64,000 nt of DNA. It comes from Halorubrum lacusprofundi ATCC 49239. GTDB taxonomy: Archaea; Halobacteriota; Halobacteria; Halobacteriales; Haloferacaceae. The stretch lies in the NCBI RefSeq assembly GCF_000022205.1, contig NC_012030.1:124001-188000 (forward strand), in the 5' to 3' direction. Shown here one piece after another: positions 43,986-51,867 of this stretch (positions are counted from its first letter, which is position 1; the number at the start of each line of letters is the position of its first letter). The position numbers and the translations under genes were made by a program. The notes below the pieces were generated by a model. That model worked only from the letters and a program-made list of their open reading frames with translations. It searched no databases and was not told where the DNA came from.

Positions 43986-44005
43986 GATTGGGCCAGTCGA
44001 GTGTT

Positions 44006-44359
44006 CTATTCTGGCTGTGGTCCGTAGCGAGGTTTACCACATACTCGACACTCCCAGATCGGTTGGCCACTCCAGTCCTCAGAGGGTAGGGACTCGATCT
44101 CGTTGAAGAGGTGTTCAGTCACTCGATCACACTCCCAGCACTCCATACGGTGTTTCGTTGGGACACTCGGTTGGTGGCTCTCTGCGTGAGTGTCGTCGAC
44201 AGAGTCCTGAAGGGCAATTGCGGGGACTAACCAAAGATCGTCTGGATCCTCTAGCTTACTCGTGAGCTGGCTTGTCTCGGTGATCGCATATCCAGCCTCA
44301 TCGTACAGAAACGTCCCATGTCGGTCCTCACGAGGCGACTGTGGTTCATTTGTCCACAT
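44006..44359 (-). CDS. Zinc-finger protein, hypothetical
   Basis: About 117 residues from MWTNEPQSP at 44359. It carries two CxxC knuckles, MECWECDRVTEHLF and WECRVCGKPRYG, with a Trp-rich region between. A preceding segment (FLYDEAGYAITETSQLTSKL) is unrecognised. It follows the gene at 44411 by 51 bases on the same strand. Palindrome C lies just downstream. Confidence 0.62.
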   Translation of the reverse strand: MWTNEPQSPREDRHGTFLYDEAGYAITETSQLTSKLEDPDDLWLVPAIALQDSVDDTHAESHQPSVPTKHRMECWECDRVTEHLFNEIESLPSEDWSGQPIWECRVCGKPRYGPQPE

Positions 44360-44410
44360 GGTCCGATCACGAGCAGCAGCGAGCAACTGTTGGCCCTGTT
44401 TAGACGTGAT

Positions 44411-44884
44411 TCATACTGCCTCGGGAAGTGAGGGCCAGCGGTCAGCTATCTGTACCGCAGGTGCTTCATCGAGATCGTAGATCATTTCGCAATCGTCGAC
44501 TGCGGGGTCTTTGTCAGGCTTGGAAAGCAGCGTTGCTGCTGCAGATCCCTTTGCCACCGCAGCATAGAACGTTGAGGCCTCGACGAGCAGATGGACCACG
44601 TGGAGGAGTGTCGACTCTTCTGTTGAGCGGTTCTGCTCGTCATCAGATCCATCGAGGTGATAGGTGAGACAGAATTCGCACTTCGTTTGCGTAGCGGGGG
44701 TCGAGGTTCCACAAGAAGCACATTCACACTCGGTTGGAGCGATCTCGTCTGGGTATCCTGGAGGGTATTCGGTAGTAGAATCGTCGACCTCATTGTCGAC
44801 ACGCTCTGCCAGTTCAGCATCAGGAGTCGACGTCGATTCGCCAAGCGGTCGGAGCTCCTCAAAATCAGATTGATGATCCTTCAT
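44411..44884 (-). CDS. Zinc-ribbon protein, hypothetical
   Basis: About 157 residues from MKDHQSDFEELRPLG at 44884. The middle has CECASCGTSTPATQTKCEFC, a compact zinc ribbon, then a helical region (LLHVVHLLVEASTFYAAVAK, GSAAATLLSKPDK) and an acidic end. Same strand and spacing as neighbours, so part of the cluster. Function unknown. Confidence 0.6.
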   Translation of the reverse strand: MKDHQSDFEELRPLGESTSTPDAELAERVDNEVDDSTTEYPPGYPDEIAPTECECASCGTSTPATQTKCEFCLTYHLDGSDDEQNRSTEESTLLHVVHLLVEASTFYAAVAKGSAAATLLSKPDKDPAVDDCEMIYDLDEAPAVQIADRWPSLPEAV

Positions 44885-45000
44885 ACGTAGTCTGACAGTG
44901 GTTGGTCCGTCTTCGCGTATATACTTGAGACTCAAACCCATTCATTGTAGCCGAATACATCGCATAGAAGTGAATCAGTTTCGCACTCTCAGAAACTCGT

Positions 45001-45930
45001 TCAGAGAGGTAGTCCTTCAATCGTATCTCGATGTGCTCGGACAGTTGTTGGCGTCACATTTGCAGCATCGGCGGCTGACCGTTGTGTGAGCGGATGTCCG
45101 TATTCCTGACTAGCACAGTAGAGACACGCTGCTGCGAACCCAGAAGGACGGACACCCACAGTCTTGTCGACTGTCTCCGAGTGTTCTGCCAACCGCTGGG
45201 CTCGATGTCGAACCTGATCCGAAACGCCGAGTTCGGATGCAAGCCGTGGGACGAACCCACTTGGCCGAATGGGTTGGGTGGGCAGTCCGAGTTCCTGGTT
45301 CAGTACTTTGTACGCGTTCATCACTCGCTGCTGATTCACTCGGGCCAACGCCGCGATCTCGTCGATTGTTCGTCCGAGCCCGTTGCACCGGCAAGCACTA
45401 TACACACTTCCTGCGGCTATCGCTTCGATTGACCGACCGCGAAGGAGATCCTCGTTTTGAGCACTTCGGAAGAGCTGACAGGCTTGGTTACGGATCGACT
45501 CAGCGAGATCAAGGACACTCGTGATTCGACGGACCTCACCGAGCCCGTGTGCAAGGTTCCGTTCTGATTTCGACCCGAATCGGCCACGGCTGTGCTCCCG
45601 GCGCATCCTGGAGAGTCGACTGCGCTTCGATCCAGCGAGCTGGTTACCGTTTCCATCTCTCCATCGGCCAATCTCGGTCGACAAGCCGTTGTCGTGACGC
45701 GCCACTGTACGCGGTGGCCCCACTCGACTTTGTGAGTCTGTCTTCTCGTTGTAGCTCCGCCAGTCTGGGCCGTGGTCAATCCGCTGTTCATCGATAATGA
45801 GGCCACAGTCCTCGCAGGCCGTTTCAATGCTGTTTGTGCGTATCTGACCACCGCATTCAACACAGGTAGCAGATTGATCACTCGATACATCCTCATCGAA
45901 CGTTTGTCCGTAGATTTCTCTGGTAGCCAT
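45001..45930 (-). CDS. Transcription initiation factor TFB
   Basis: 309 residues from MATREIYGQ at 45930. N-terminal zinc ribbon with Cys23, 26, 39 and 42 (CVECG...CEDCG), a B-finger/linker rich in Arg and Gln (RSYNEKTDSQSRVGPP), then two cyclin repeats (RNLAHGLGEVRRITSVLDLA, SIEAIAAGSVYSACR; and TVGVRPSGFAAACLYCASQE). TFB joins TBP at the promoter and recruits RNA polymerase; it contacts the BRE. Multiple TFBs in haloarchaea have distinct regulons. Preceded by leader M4. Together with TBP at 39314 it makes the replicon self-sufficient in general factors. Confidence 0.95.
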   Translation of the reverse strand: MATREIYGQTFDEDVSSDQSATCVECGGQIRTNSIETACEDCGLIIDEQRIDHGPDWRSYNEKTDSQSRVGPPRTVARHDNGLSTEIGRWRDGNGNQLAGSKRSRLSRMRREHSRGRFGSKSERNLAHGLGEVRRITSVLDLAESIRNQACQLFRSAQNEDLLRGRSIEAIAAGSVYSACRCNGLGRTIDEIAALARVNQQRVMNAYKVLNQELGLPTQPIRPSGFVPRLASELGVSDQVRHRAQRLAEHSETVDKTVGVRPSGFAAACLYCASQEYGHPLTQRSAADAANVTPTTVRAHRDTIEGLPL

Positions 45931-45957
45931 CCTAAACACGCGAAGTGCTTTCTGCAC

Positions 45958-45986
45958 ACCCCGCACACCTCAGGGGGTGAAAAAAT
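45958..45986 (-). promoter_or_regulatory. T-tract/hairpin leader M4
   Basis: Minus strand: TATTTTTTCA, CCCCCTGAGG, TGTGCGGGG, 27 bases before the TFB start and about 14 bases after the SWIM-protein stop. T-tract plus CCCC/GGG hairpin and TGCGG tail are shared with M1, M2, M5. Confidence 0.6.
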
Positions 45987-45998
45987 ACGCGGGGCGGT

Positions 45999-46442
45999 CT
46001 ACTCAGGAAGTTCGCGTCGACCAGTCTTCACACAGTCCCAACACGGAAAGTCGTCGTTGAGGTACTGGCAGTCGCACTCCTGGAGTTCAGTGTCGTCTTC
46101 TGGTTCGAGTGGTGCCTTCTTGGTAGTCACCCCGCCGTCTGCGACCAACTGCATCTGGGTAGCCACATCCAGGATGGTTGGTCGGATCGCGATTGCTGTT
46201 CGGTGCTTGCACGGGCCTTCAAATCGCTTGTCTGCAGGGCATTCGCAGGTCGTTGGTATCCCGTCGACGATGGTGACACGGTATTCGTGATCCGCAGGGT
46301 TGAGATGGCTCTCATTACGAATGAGGACATCACCGTCGTACAGCGAGAACGCGAAGGCTTCGTACTGGGCTCGTTTGAGGACGCGATTCGTTGGACTGAG
46401 TCTCTCAAGTGCGGTTTGAGTCATTTGGGATGGGACACTCAT
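45999..46442 (-). CDS. SWIM zinc-finger protein
   Basis: 147 residues from MSVPSQMTQ at 46442. A SWIM-type pattern is visible: YRVTIVDGIPTTCECPADKR, then GPCKHRTAIAI (CxC...CxH). The tail has another cysteine cluster (ECDCQYLNDDFPCWDC). SWIM fingers mediate nucleic-acid or protein binding. Its start overlaps the end of the small gene at 46405 and follows leader M5. It precedes TFB on the same strand. Confidence 0.75.
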   Translation of the reverse strand: MSVPSQMTQTALERLSPTNRVLKRAQYEAFAFSLYDGDVLIRNESHLNPADHEYRVTIVDGIPTTCECPADKRFEGPCKHRTAIAIRPTILDVATQMQLVADGGVTTKKAPLEPEDDTELQECDCQYLNDDFPCWDCVKTGRRELPE

Positions 46443-46647
46443 GATGAGTGTCCGCACCCCTTGGGGCACGAAAAAATTCTCTGGCGGTAGATAAATCGTG
46501 GTCGACGATCCGTGCTGGGAGACCCACACGCCCACACACGGGACACTCCAACAGGTCTGGTCCCGAGAGGTCCTCAACCAGTGTGATCGCTGTCTCGATA
46601 TGCTCACGCGTAGCAGCGTCGACGGCACTGGTTGCGGCGACGGACAA
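46405..46647 (-). CDS. Small zinc-finger protein
   Basis: 80 residues from TTG at 46647: ATREHIETAITLVEDLSGPD, LLECPVCGRVGLPARIVDHD. Closely parallels the gene at 47942 (VDQAIALINELSGPELLECL). The CPVCG knuckle plus a His-Asp motif suggest zinc binding. The last 25 codons run through leader M5 (the FF is the T-tract), so the native C-terminus may be elsewhere or the overlap is real. It follows the nuclease gene. Confidence 0.5.
   Translation of the reverse strand: MSVAATSAVDAATREHIETAITLVEDLSGPDLLECPVCGRVGLPARIVDHDLSTAREFFRAPRGADTHHECPIPNDSNRT
46453..46477 (-). promoter_or_regulatory. T-tract/hairpin leader M5
   Basis: Minus strand: ATTTTTT, CGTG, CCCCAAGGGG, TGCGG, ten bases before the SWIM-protein ATG at 46442. 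Nearly identical to M1, including the bases outside the stem. Confidence 0.6.
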
Positions 46648-46673
46648 CCGATCACGCAGTTCGTCGACGGGTC

Positions 46674-47945
46674 CTAGTGGGTGCTATTCTGATGTTCTTG
46701 CACGATTCCGTCGATATATGGCTCAACGATTGCACGGAGACCATTGAGTTCTTGGATAGTACGACGAATTGAGTCCGCTGGATGTTCCGTATCGAACGGA
46801 ACTGATTTTGCGAGATACGCGTAGCTACCATCAACGACTTCCCAGTCGGCGTCTTCTAATGCTTCCCAGTCTTCCTGACCTAGTTTCTCGCTGAACTCTT
46901 CTCTTATTTGCTGATTTCCTGAATTTTCGATATCGAGGCGGAGCCGAATTTCTGGATGATCGCGGTTGAGATGGACATGGGGTTCATATTCGATTCGGAC
47001 ATTACCCGCCACGTTCTCCCAGTTTATTTTGGCGAAGTTGATGTACGTCTTCGGTCGATTGTTTACTGTCCAGTCTTTTTTGGGGCCGTCTAGTGCATCG
47101 AGAAAAGCCGTCTGAAGGTGATTGAAAATCTTGGCTTTATCGTTTTTGTAGGCCTTAACGAGTCGATCAATCGTATCGGAGTATTCGGTGTACAGTTTCG
47201 TCTCTTCTGAGATGGTGGTGAAATCGTCCATATTGAGTGTCTGTCTTATTGTGTCGAGGTAATCAGCGAGCTGGGCGTGACTTTTCGATGGATATTGGCC
47301 ATGACTTGTCGTCAGTACATCTTCGAGATAGGGGACGATGTGCTCCCATGATACATCGACGAATGTCTCAGATGTCGATGCACCTGCACTTCGGGGGGCG
47401 AGGTAAACGTACTCACTCGTCCCATCGTGTCGGCTCACGTTGAGGTCGCCCAGCTTTGAGGCCTGGGCATATCGTTTTGTTTGAGTTCTCGTTTCAGCTG
47501 CAGCGACTTTCAACTCGATAACGACGTACCAGGCATCTTTGCTCCACAAGAAGATATCAAAAGGCCCCTTGCCGGTAGGAACCTGCGATTGAACCTTGAC
47601 CTCTCCGAGCTTGGACTGTTGAAGTGGAAGCACAGTCTCCTCGTGTTCAGCAAGTGCTTGTAGGAATACTCTAAGAACATCTGTTCCGAATCCATGAGGG
47701 TTTTCGGGGTCAAGAAAATAGACAAGCAGGTTCTCCCAGTATCGTTCGCGTTTGGCTTCCCCAAGAATGTCTAATGTGGTTGCTGGTGGTCGGTTAACAT
47801 CAGCCAGTCGCTCCTCAATTTCTTGCAGGTGGGCCTCTATTGTGGTCTCAGGCACAGTGTTGTCGAATACTGTAACATACAAAGTACTGGGGCTGTAGGC
47901 AGAGAACGACTGAATCGCTTTGCCATCTATTTCTGAGGGGTTCAC
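46674..47945 (-). CDS. PD-(D/E)XK nuclease family protein
   Basis: 423 residues. The nuclease core is visible at GPFDIFLWSKDAWYVVIELK, giving the D...ExK motif, preceded by RYWENLLVYFLDPENPHGFG, a pattern of PD-(D/E)XK superfamily proteins (PDDEXK_9-type). A C-terminal region (residues ~255-415) is probably substrate-specific. Its start overlaps the stop of the small gene at 47942, so they are coupled. Often found as restriction-like or defence nucleases on plasmids. Target unknown. Confidence 0.78.
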   Translation of the reverse strand: MNPSEIDGKAIQSFSAYSPSTLYVTVFDNTVPETTIEAHLQEIEERLADVNRPPATTLDILGEAKRERYWENLLVYFLDPENPHGFGTDVLRVFLQALAEHEETVLPLQQSKLGEVKVQSQVPTGKGPFDIFLWSKDAWYVVIELKVAAAETRTQTKRYAQASKLGDLNVSRHDGTSEYVYLAPRSAGASTSETFVDVSWEHIVPYLEDVLTTSHGQYPSKSHAQLADYLDTIRQTLNMDDFTTISEETKLYTEYSDTIDRLVKAYKNDKAKIFNHLQTAFLDALDGPKKDWTVNNRPKTYINFAKINWENVAGNVRIEYEPHVHLNRDHPEIRLRLDIENSGNQQIREEFSEKLGQEDWEALEDADWEVVDGSYAYLAKSVPFDTEHPADSIRRTIQELNGLRAIVEPYIDGIVQEHQNSTH

Positions 47946-48187
47946 AGAGCCTGCAAATCGTCGTCTGGATATCGTGCAGTCGACTCAGGTGACCCACGCC
48001 GGCAATCGTGGTCGAGATTCCGCTCTGGCAGCCCCGTGCACCCATACACTAGACACTCCAGCAATTCGGGCCCAGAGAGTTCATTGATCAAAGCAATCGC
48101 TTGGTCGACCTGCTGTCGCCCTTCCTTATCAACGACCTGCCTCAAGACACTCGCCAGACAGTCACGGAGTTTGTCGACGGATGTCAT
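47942..48187 (-). CDS. Small zinc-finger-like protein
   Basis: 81 residues: VDKLRDCLASVLRQVVDKEG, RQQVDQAIALINELSGPE, LLECLVYGCTGLPERNLDHD. A paralog of 46405 but one cysteine of the knuckle is replaced (LVYGC instead of PVCG), so zinc binding may be weakened. The final codons overlap the nuclease start (ATGA-type overlap). The pair of small genes brackets the nuclease on both sides. Confidence 0.58.
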   Translation of the reverse strand: MTSVDKLRDCLASVLRQVVDKEGRQQVDQAIALINELSGPELLECLVYGCTGLPERNLDHDCRRGSPESTARYPDDDLQAL

Positions 48188-48217
48188 CGGGGATTCCGTT
48201 GAAAATAGAGTGATTGG

Positions 48218-48811
48218 TTACTCTGCAACGTGTCGGTACACTCGCCGAATGGTTGGCCAGCCTGCATCCTCATTCTCCACGAGTAGAGATGTCTGGAGGC
48301 CAATGTAGAATACTACCCCCATGAGTGCGAACGCAAGGAGTGCCATTAGATCCCAGTTCAACGTAACCTCGAATATGCCATCAGTGACTGCAAGTCCACT
48401 CAGCCACTCAAGAACATAGAGACTGGCGAATGTGACGGCGTACAACATTGCGAACGTCGACAAACGGTTGATTCGAACGATAGTCTGAGCCAGCGAATCG
48501 TTACTATCAGATCCGGCGGGCTCGATATCATTTGGGACTGGCCACCGGGATCGTGGATCGTTGAGCCAGTAGATTTTGGTCTGCTTTCCGGCTTCTGCGC
48601 TCAACAAGATGCCTCGGTCGACGAGTGAATTTAATCGGTTTCGAGTCGCCTCACCGCTAAGTCCAGTCACCTCTGCGACGGCCGATTTAGAGAGGAACGG
48701 TTTTTTCGCCTGTACGAAACACTTCAGGAATGCCTGATCGGGAACTTCGACGTCTTTCATGTCGACTAAGAGATCTTGTTCTATGAACTCGGGGAGTTCT
48801 GTATCGGTCAT
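48218..48811 (-). CDS. Winged-helix membrane protein
   Basis: 197 residues. N-terminal winged helix (FLSKSAVAEVTGLSGEATRN, RLNSLVDRGILLSAE), then two transmembrane helices (FAMLYAVTFASLYVLEWLS and LMALLAFALMGVVFYIGLQ). Such one-component regulators sense a membrane or envelope signal and bind DNA. AT-rich TTAATATTATATC upstream (48836-48848) may be its promoter. First gene of the minus-strand cluster. Confidence 0.75.
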   Translation of the reverse strand: MTDTELPEFIEQDLLVDMKDVEVPDQAFLKCFVQAKKPFLSKSAVAEVTGLSGEATRNRLNSLVDRGILLSAEAGKQTKIYWLNDPRSRWPVPNDIEPAGSDSNDSLAQTIVRINRLSTFAMLYAVTFASLYVLEWLSGLAVTDGIFEVTLNWDLMALLAFALMGVVFYIGLQTSLLVENEDAGWPTIRRVYRHVAE

Positions 48812-48944
48812 ATGTCATTCTTCACCAGAACTGATATAATATTAAATATCTCTTTGAGTGGTCGGCTGCCAACCCTGGCTTGGCGGTTCCCAACCGGCCA
48901 CTGAGCGACGGGTATAGTTGTTAAAACGGTGATGTAGGGTGTAT

Positions 48945-49457
48945 ATGAAACTCACCGAAATTCACCAGCGAATCGAAGCGAGCACCCACAAACCATGGCA
49001 GATATATTTCCTCACCGTAGCCGTTGGCTCCGGGCTTGGGCTCTACCTCGACAGTACAATCGTAACCTCGGCGTTTCGATTGATCGAGGGAATATTTTCA
49101 GGATGGAGCTGGATCGTGATGCTCGGAATCCAGGGTGTGCTGATTGGGTTTGTAGCCGAAATACTCTACGAGCAGGGCGACGGGTATGCCAAGTCTGGGA
49201 GCTACCGGTTTGGATCGAAAGATCGGATTCTCGTGTTCCGGATCGGTGTGATGACCGTGGTTTCGGGACTTATTACGAAAGTTGTGCCTGTTGTTGTGGA
49301 AAGCATGACTGAGTTCCTGGTCGTCCAGACTACAGGCGCGGTGATTGCCTTGGGAATTCTGTTAGTCCATACCGGATCACGGGATTGGAATTCCGGTACT
49401 GAGTGGCCGGCAATTGTCGCAGGGGTTATATTGGCGGTTGTGCCGAGTGTATTTTGA
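48945..49457 (+). CDS. Membrane protein, hypothetical
   Basis: 170 residues from ATG at 48945 (GTG at 48939 also in frame). Four hydrophobic stretches are visible (IYFLTVAVGSGLGLYL, WSWIVMLGIQGVLIGFVAEI, VFRIGVMTVVSGLITKVVPV, WPAIVAGVILAVVPSVF). No catalytic motif. Divergent from the winged-helix membrane protein gene, so the two may share a regulatory region. Confidence 0.68.
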   Translation: MKLTEIHQRIEASTHKPWQIYFLTVAVGSGLGLYLDSTIVTSAFRLIEGIFSGWSWIVMLGIQGVLIGFVAEILYEQGDGYAKSGSYRFGSKDRILVFRIGVMTVVSGLITKVVPVVVESMTEFLVVQTTGAVIALGILLVHTGSRDWNSGTEWPAIVAGVILAVVPSVF

Positions 49458-49645
49458 GGATTAAATCTCACAAGAGTAATCCACTGCAGCCAGAACTGCT
49501 ATTATTAGACCTGCTCCCGAGTGATCGGGTGCAATAGACCTTCTCACTACAAACTAATTAAACATAGCTCACACATCTGTCTTGGCGCTATTTGCTCAAA
49601 GCTTTATCACCGCATCCAGTGTAATTTCACGCAGTCCCGATTTGT

Positions 49646-50458
49646 ATGGTAGAGCCCGATATCGAAGATCTCGCTGAAGAAACCAGAAAGGAACTTGAAG
49701 AGCGCGATATAGATGTTTCTAATCCTCTTGAACCATCCGACGAACCTCTATTCGACGTTGGTGAATTCCTTATTGATAACTACCAACTATTCGCTGTAAT
49801 GGGTGTCTTCGGAGCTATTTCGATATATTTGACCACATTTAGATTAAACTTTCAAGGAGTAGATGAAAATTACATTAATGTAGGCGTTGTAGCCAGCCTT
49901 TCAATATTCCTTCTCGTTGCCATCCAGATCCTGAAACGGGTGTATGAAGATGCAGAATTTTCGAAACTCCATTTTACAGACTCTACTGGGTATCGTCACT
50001 TCGAACTCGTTCTTTTTTCAACATCTTTGATACTCCTCACTGCAGTAATTTCTTATATCACCTTATCACTCCCCCGGGCACTCACCTTGCTCCTATCTCT
50101 TTTATCAGCTGTAGCCGGCTGGCAGTTTTTTGGAGTTATAATGGACCGAATTCCGACACGGGATTATACGAATGGTCATCCGATTCAAACCTTCATCAGC
50201 ACGTTCCTGAGTTACATATTCCGGCTAGCAGTAGTCTCGATTGTAGGATCTATTCTTTTGATTCTCTTTCTCGCGTTTATAGTGGTGGACTACGGTTCCG
50301 CTAATATTCCGTTATTCTTGTATGAGTATATATTCGTCAAAGGTCAGGGCCTTCTACCGCTCACACTTTCTTTCCTCATTGGTTTTGGGATCGCTTCGAC
50401 GTTAAGTTTATTTTCTATTTATAGCCTTTACAATGATCTCAAAAATCTGGGAGATTGA
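49646..50458 (+). CDS. Six-helix membrane protein, low GC
   Basis: 270 residues with an acidic N-terminus and about six hydrophobic segments (YQLFAVMGVFGAISIYLTT, VGVVASLSIFLLVAIQ, VLFSTSLILLTAVISYITL, LTLLLSLLSAVAGWQFFG, LAVVSIVGSILLILFLAFIV, LTLSFLIGFGIASTLSLF). GC content and codon use differ from neighbours, suggesting recent transfer. Convergent with the two-gene nuclease module; a functional link is possible. No family recognised. Confidence 0.7.
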   Translation: MVEPDIEDLAEETRKELEERDIDVSNPLEPSDEPLFDVGEFLIDNYQLFAVMGVFGAISIYLTTFRLNFQGVDENYINVGVVASLSIFLLVAIQILKRVYEDAEFSKLHFTDSTGYRHFELVLFSTSLILLTAVISYITLSLPRALTLLLSLLSAVAGWQFFGVIMDRIPTRDYTNGHPIQTFISTFLSYIFRLAVVSIVGSILLILFLAFIVVDYGSANIPLFLYEYIFVKGQGLLPLTLSFLIGFGIASTLSLFSIYSLYNDLKNLGD

Positions 50459-50698
50459 TATCGAAATAAAATTTCAAAAATACTCTCTAATCGTGATTAG
50501 TAGAACTGATGTTTCTGTTATTTTAAATATCTTAATTAACTGGATCGAGACCATCACCAATTTACGGAACTGGTTGGTCCAGCCACGGACCAAGATCGGT
50601 AAGCTCACCTTCGACCAAGGGACGAACCAACCACGCGCCTTCGTCGACCCTCCCTCTGAAGGACCGACCGTAGACGCGTAGACTACGATGGTGATGAC

Positions 50699-50739
50699 TT
50701 AACCAACAGAGACCGTACGCAGAGTTCTGTGTTGGTTAA
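50699..50739. repeat. 41-bp palindromic element, copy D
   Basis: TTAACCAAC (50699-50707) and GTTGGTTAA (50731-50739) with a 23-base centre. It lies in the 322-base gap between the convergent genes 49646 and 50781, which otherwise holds a 5-bp-stem hairpin CGTAG...CTACG (50669-50687) and nothing gene-like. Confidence 0.82.
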
Positions 50740-50780
50740 CCTGTCACAGTTCTCTTTGCTCTCGTCGTCTCTATCCCTTC

Positions 50781-51866
50781 TCAGTAATCACCAAGCCGGG
50801 TCTGCCGGTCCATTTCGGCAAGTACACGTTCTTCGCATTCCGTTCTTTTTTTGTCGACCATTCTTTTGATTCGCCAATCAACCCACTTGTCTTCTAATAC
50901 TTGCTCAAGATCGTCTTTGGCCGTATAATTAGATACGATCTTGAAATCTGCACGATCATCATCCCAGTCACTCAGGAAGTTGATTCGCTTCCCTGCCTCT
51001 ATGAGATCGTCGACAATCCCCTGAATTCTCTCTTCAGAGTAATTTAATGCACTATTAGAAACGTAATCTACGACGTCCCCGCGGTCGACACATGGGTATC
51101 GATCTTCCACTCGCCGGGACTGTACAACCACACGAAGTCGGTCGACGATAATCGATGTTGGTAGGACATCTGCTTGTCCGAAGCTTGTTGTAATCCTATC
51201 TAATTCTCCGTTTAACGACGACACGTCGTGTGAGTATCGCCGATCAAGCTCTTCAAGCATCGCGTCTGGTTCCTCAGCTTCCAGGTTATCCGGGAAAGAA
51301 GAGGGCCTCACATGACGAATACCTAGTGTATCTGAGTGTGCGTCTACAACCCACGTGATAAATTCAGCGCCGGTCTCAATGATTTCTTTAGCGATCTTGT
51401 CGCCATGATTAATGTACGTCGCGATCACAAATTCCATGTGGTTAATTTCGCTGCCAAGGTACTCTTTTTCGATATACTCTTTTTTGTCCTTGGCTACCTT
51501 CTTGCGTTCTTGGAGTTGATTCACTACAGTTTGTGCGTTGGACGGTATCGACGATTTTGCTTCACCAAATATCACGCTTCCATCGAGATTCCAAAGTAAA
51601 AAATCGAAGTTCGGAACGTCCAACTCCTCAAGCGGTTCTGCGGTGATGAATTTGTAGTCAGCAGGATTTCCCTGTGCGAATGGGAAGATTGAGTAACTGA
51701 TTAGTTTGCGATGATTGCGTTGAACATCAATTTCATCGCGAAGATTCTCTCGTTTTGCTTGCTCCGAGAATTTCTGGAGCTTGTTTTTGACGCACTTCCC
51801 GTACAACCCACGGTATTTTGTCTTTTGACCCTCCGGTACCGATTCAGGAGGATCTACGTTTGTCAT
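50781..51866 (-). CDS. Putative PD-(D/E)XK nuclease
   Basis: 361 residues. The first half contains NFDFLLWNLDGSVIFGEAKS, which fits a D...(E)AK nuclease core. The second half has a winged-helix-like part (DVVDYVSNSALNYSEERIQG, IVDDLIEAGKRI). The start lies one base after the stop of the upstream gene (51868), so the two are strictly coupled. No close family known to me. Likely nucleic-acid cleavage in a defence context (inference). Confidence 0.62.
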   Translation of the reverse strand: MTNVDPPESVPEGQKTKYRGLYGKCVKNKLQKFSEQAKRENLRDEIDVQRNHRKLISYSIFPFAQGNPADYKFITAEPLEELDVPNFDFLLWNLDGSVIFGEAKSSIPSNAQTVVNQLQERKKVAKDKKEYIEKEYLGSEINHMEFVIATYINHGDKIAKEIIETGAEFITWVVDAHSDTLGIRHVRPSSFPDNLEAEEPDAMLEELDRRYSHDVSSLNGELDRITTSFGQADVLPTSIIVDRLRVVVQSRRVEDRYPCVDRGDVVDYVSNSALNYSEERIQGIVDDLIEAGKRINFLSDWDDDRADFKIVSNYTAKDDLEQVLEDKWVDWRIKRMVDKKRTECEERVLAEMDRQTRLGDY

Positions 51867-51867
51867 A

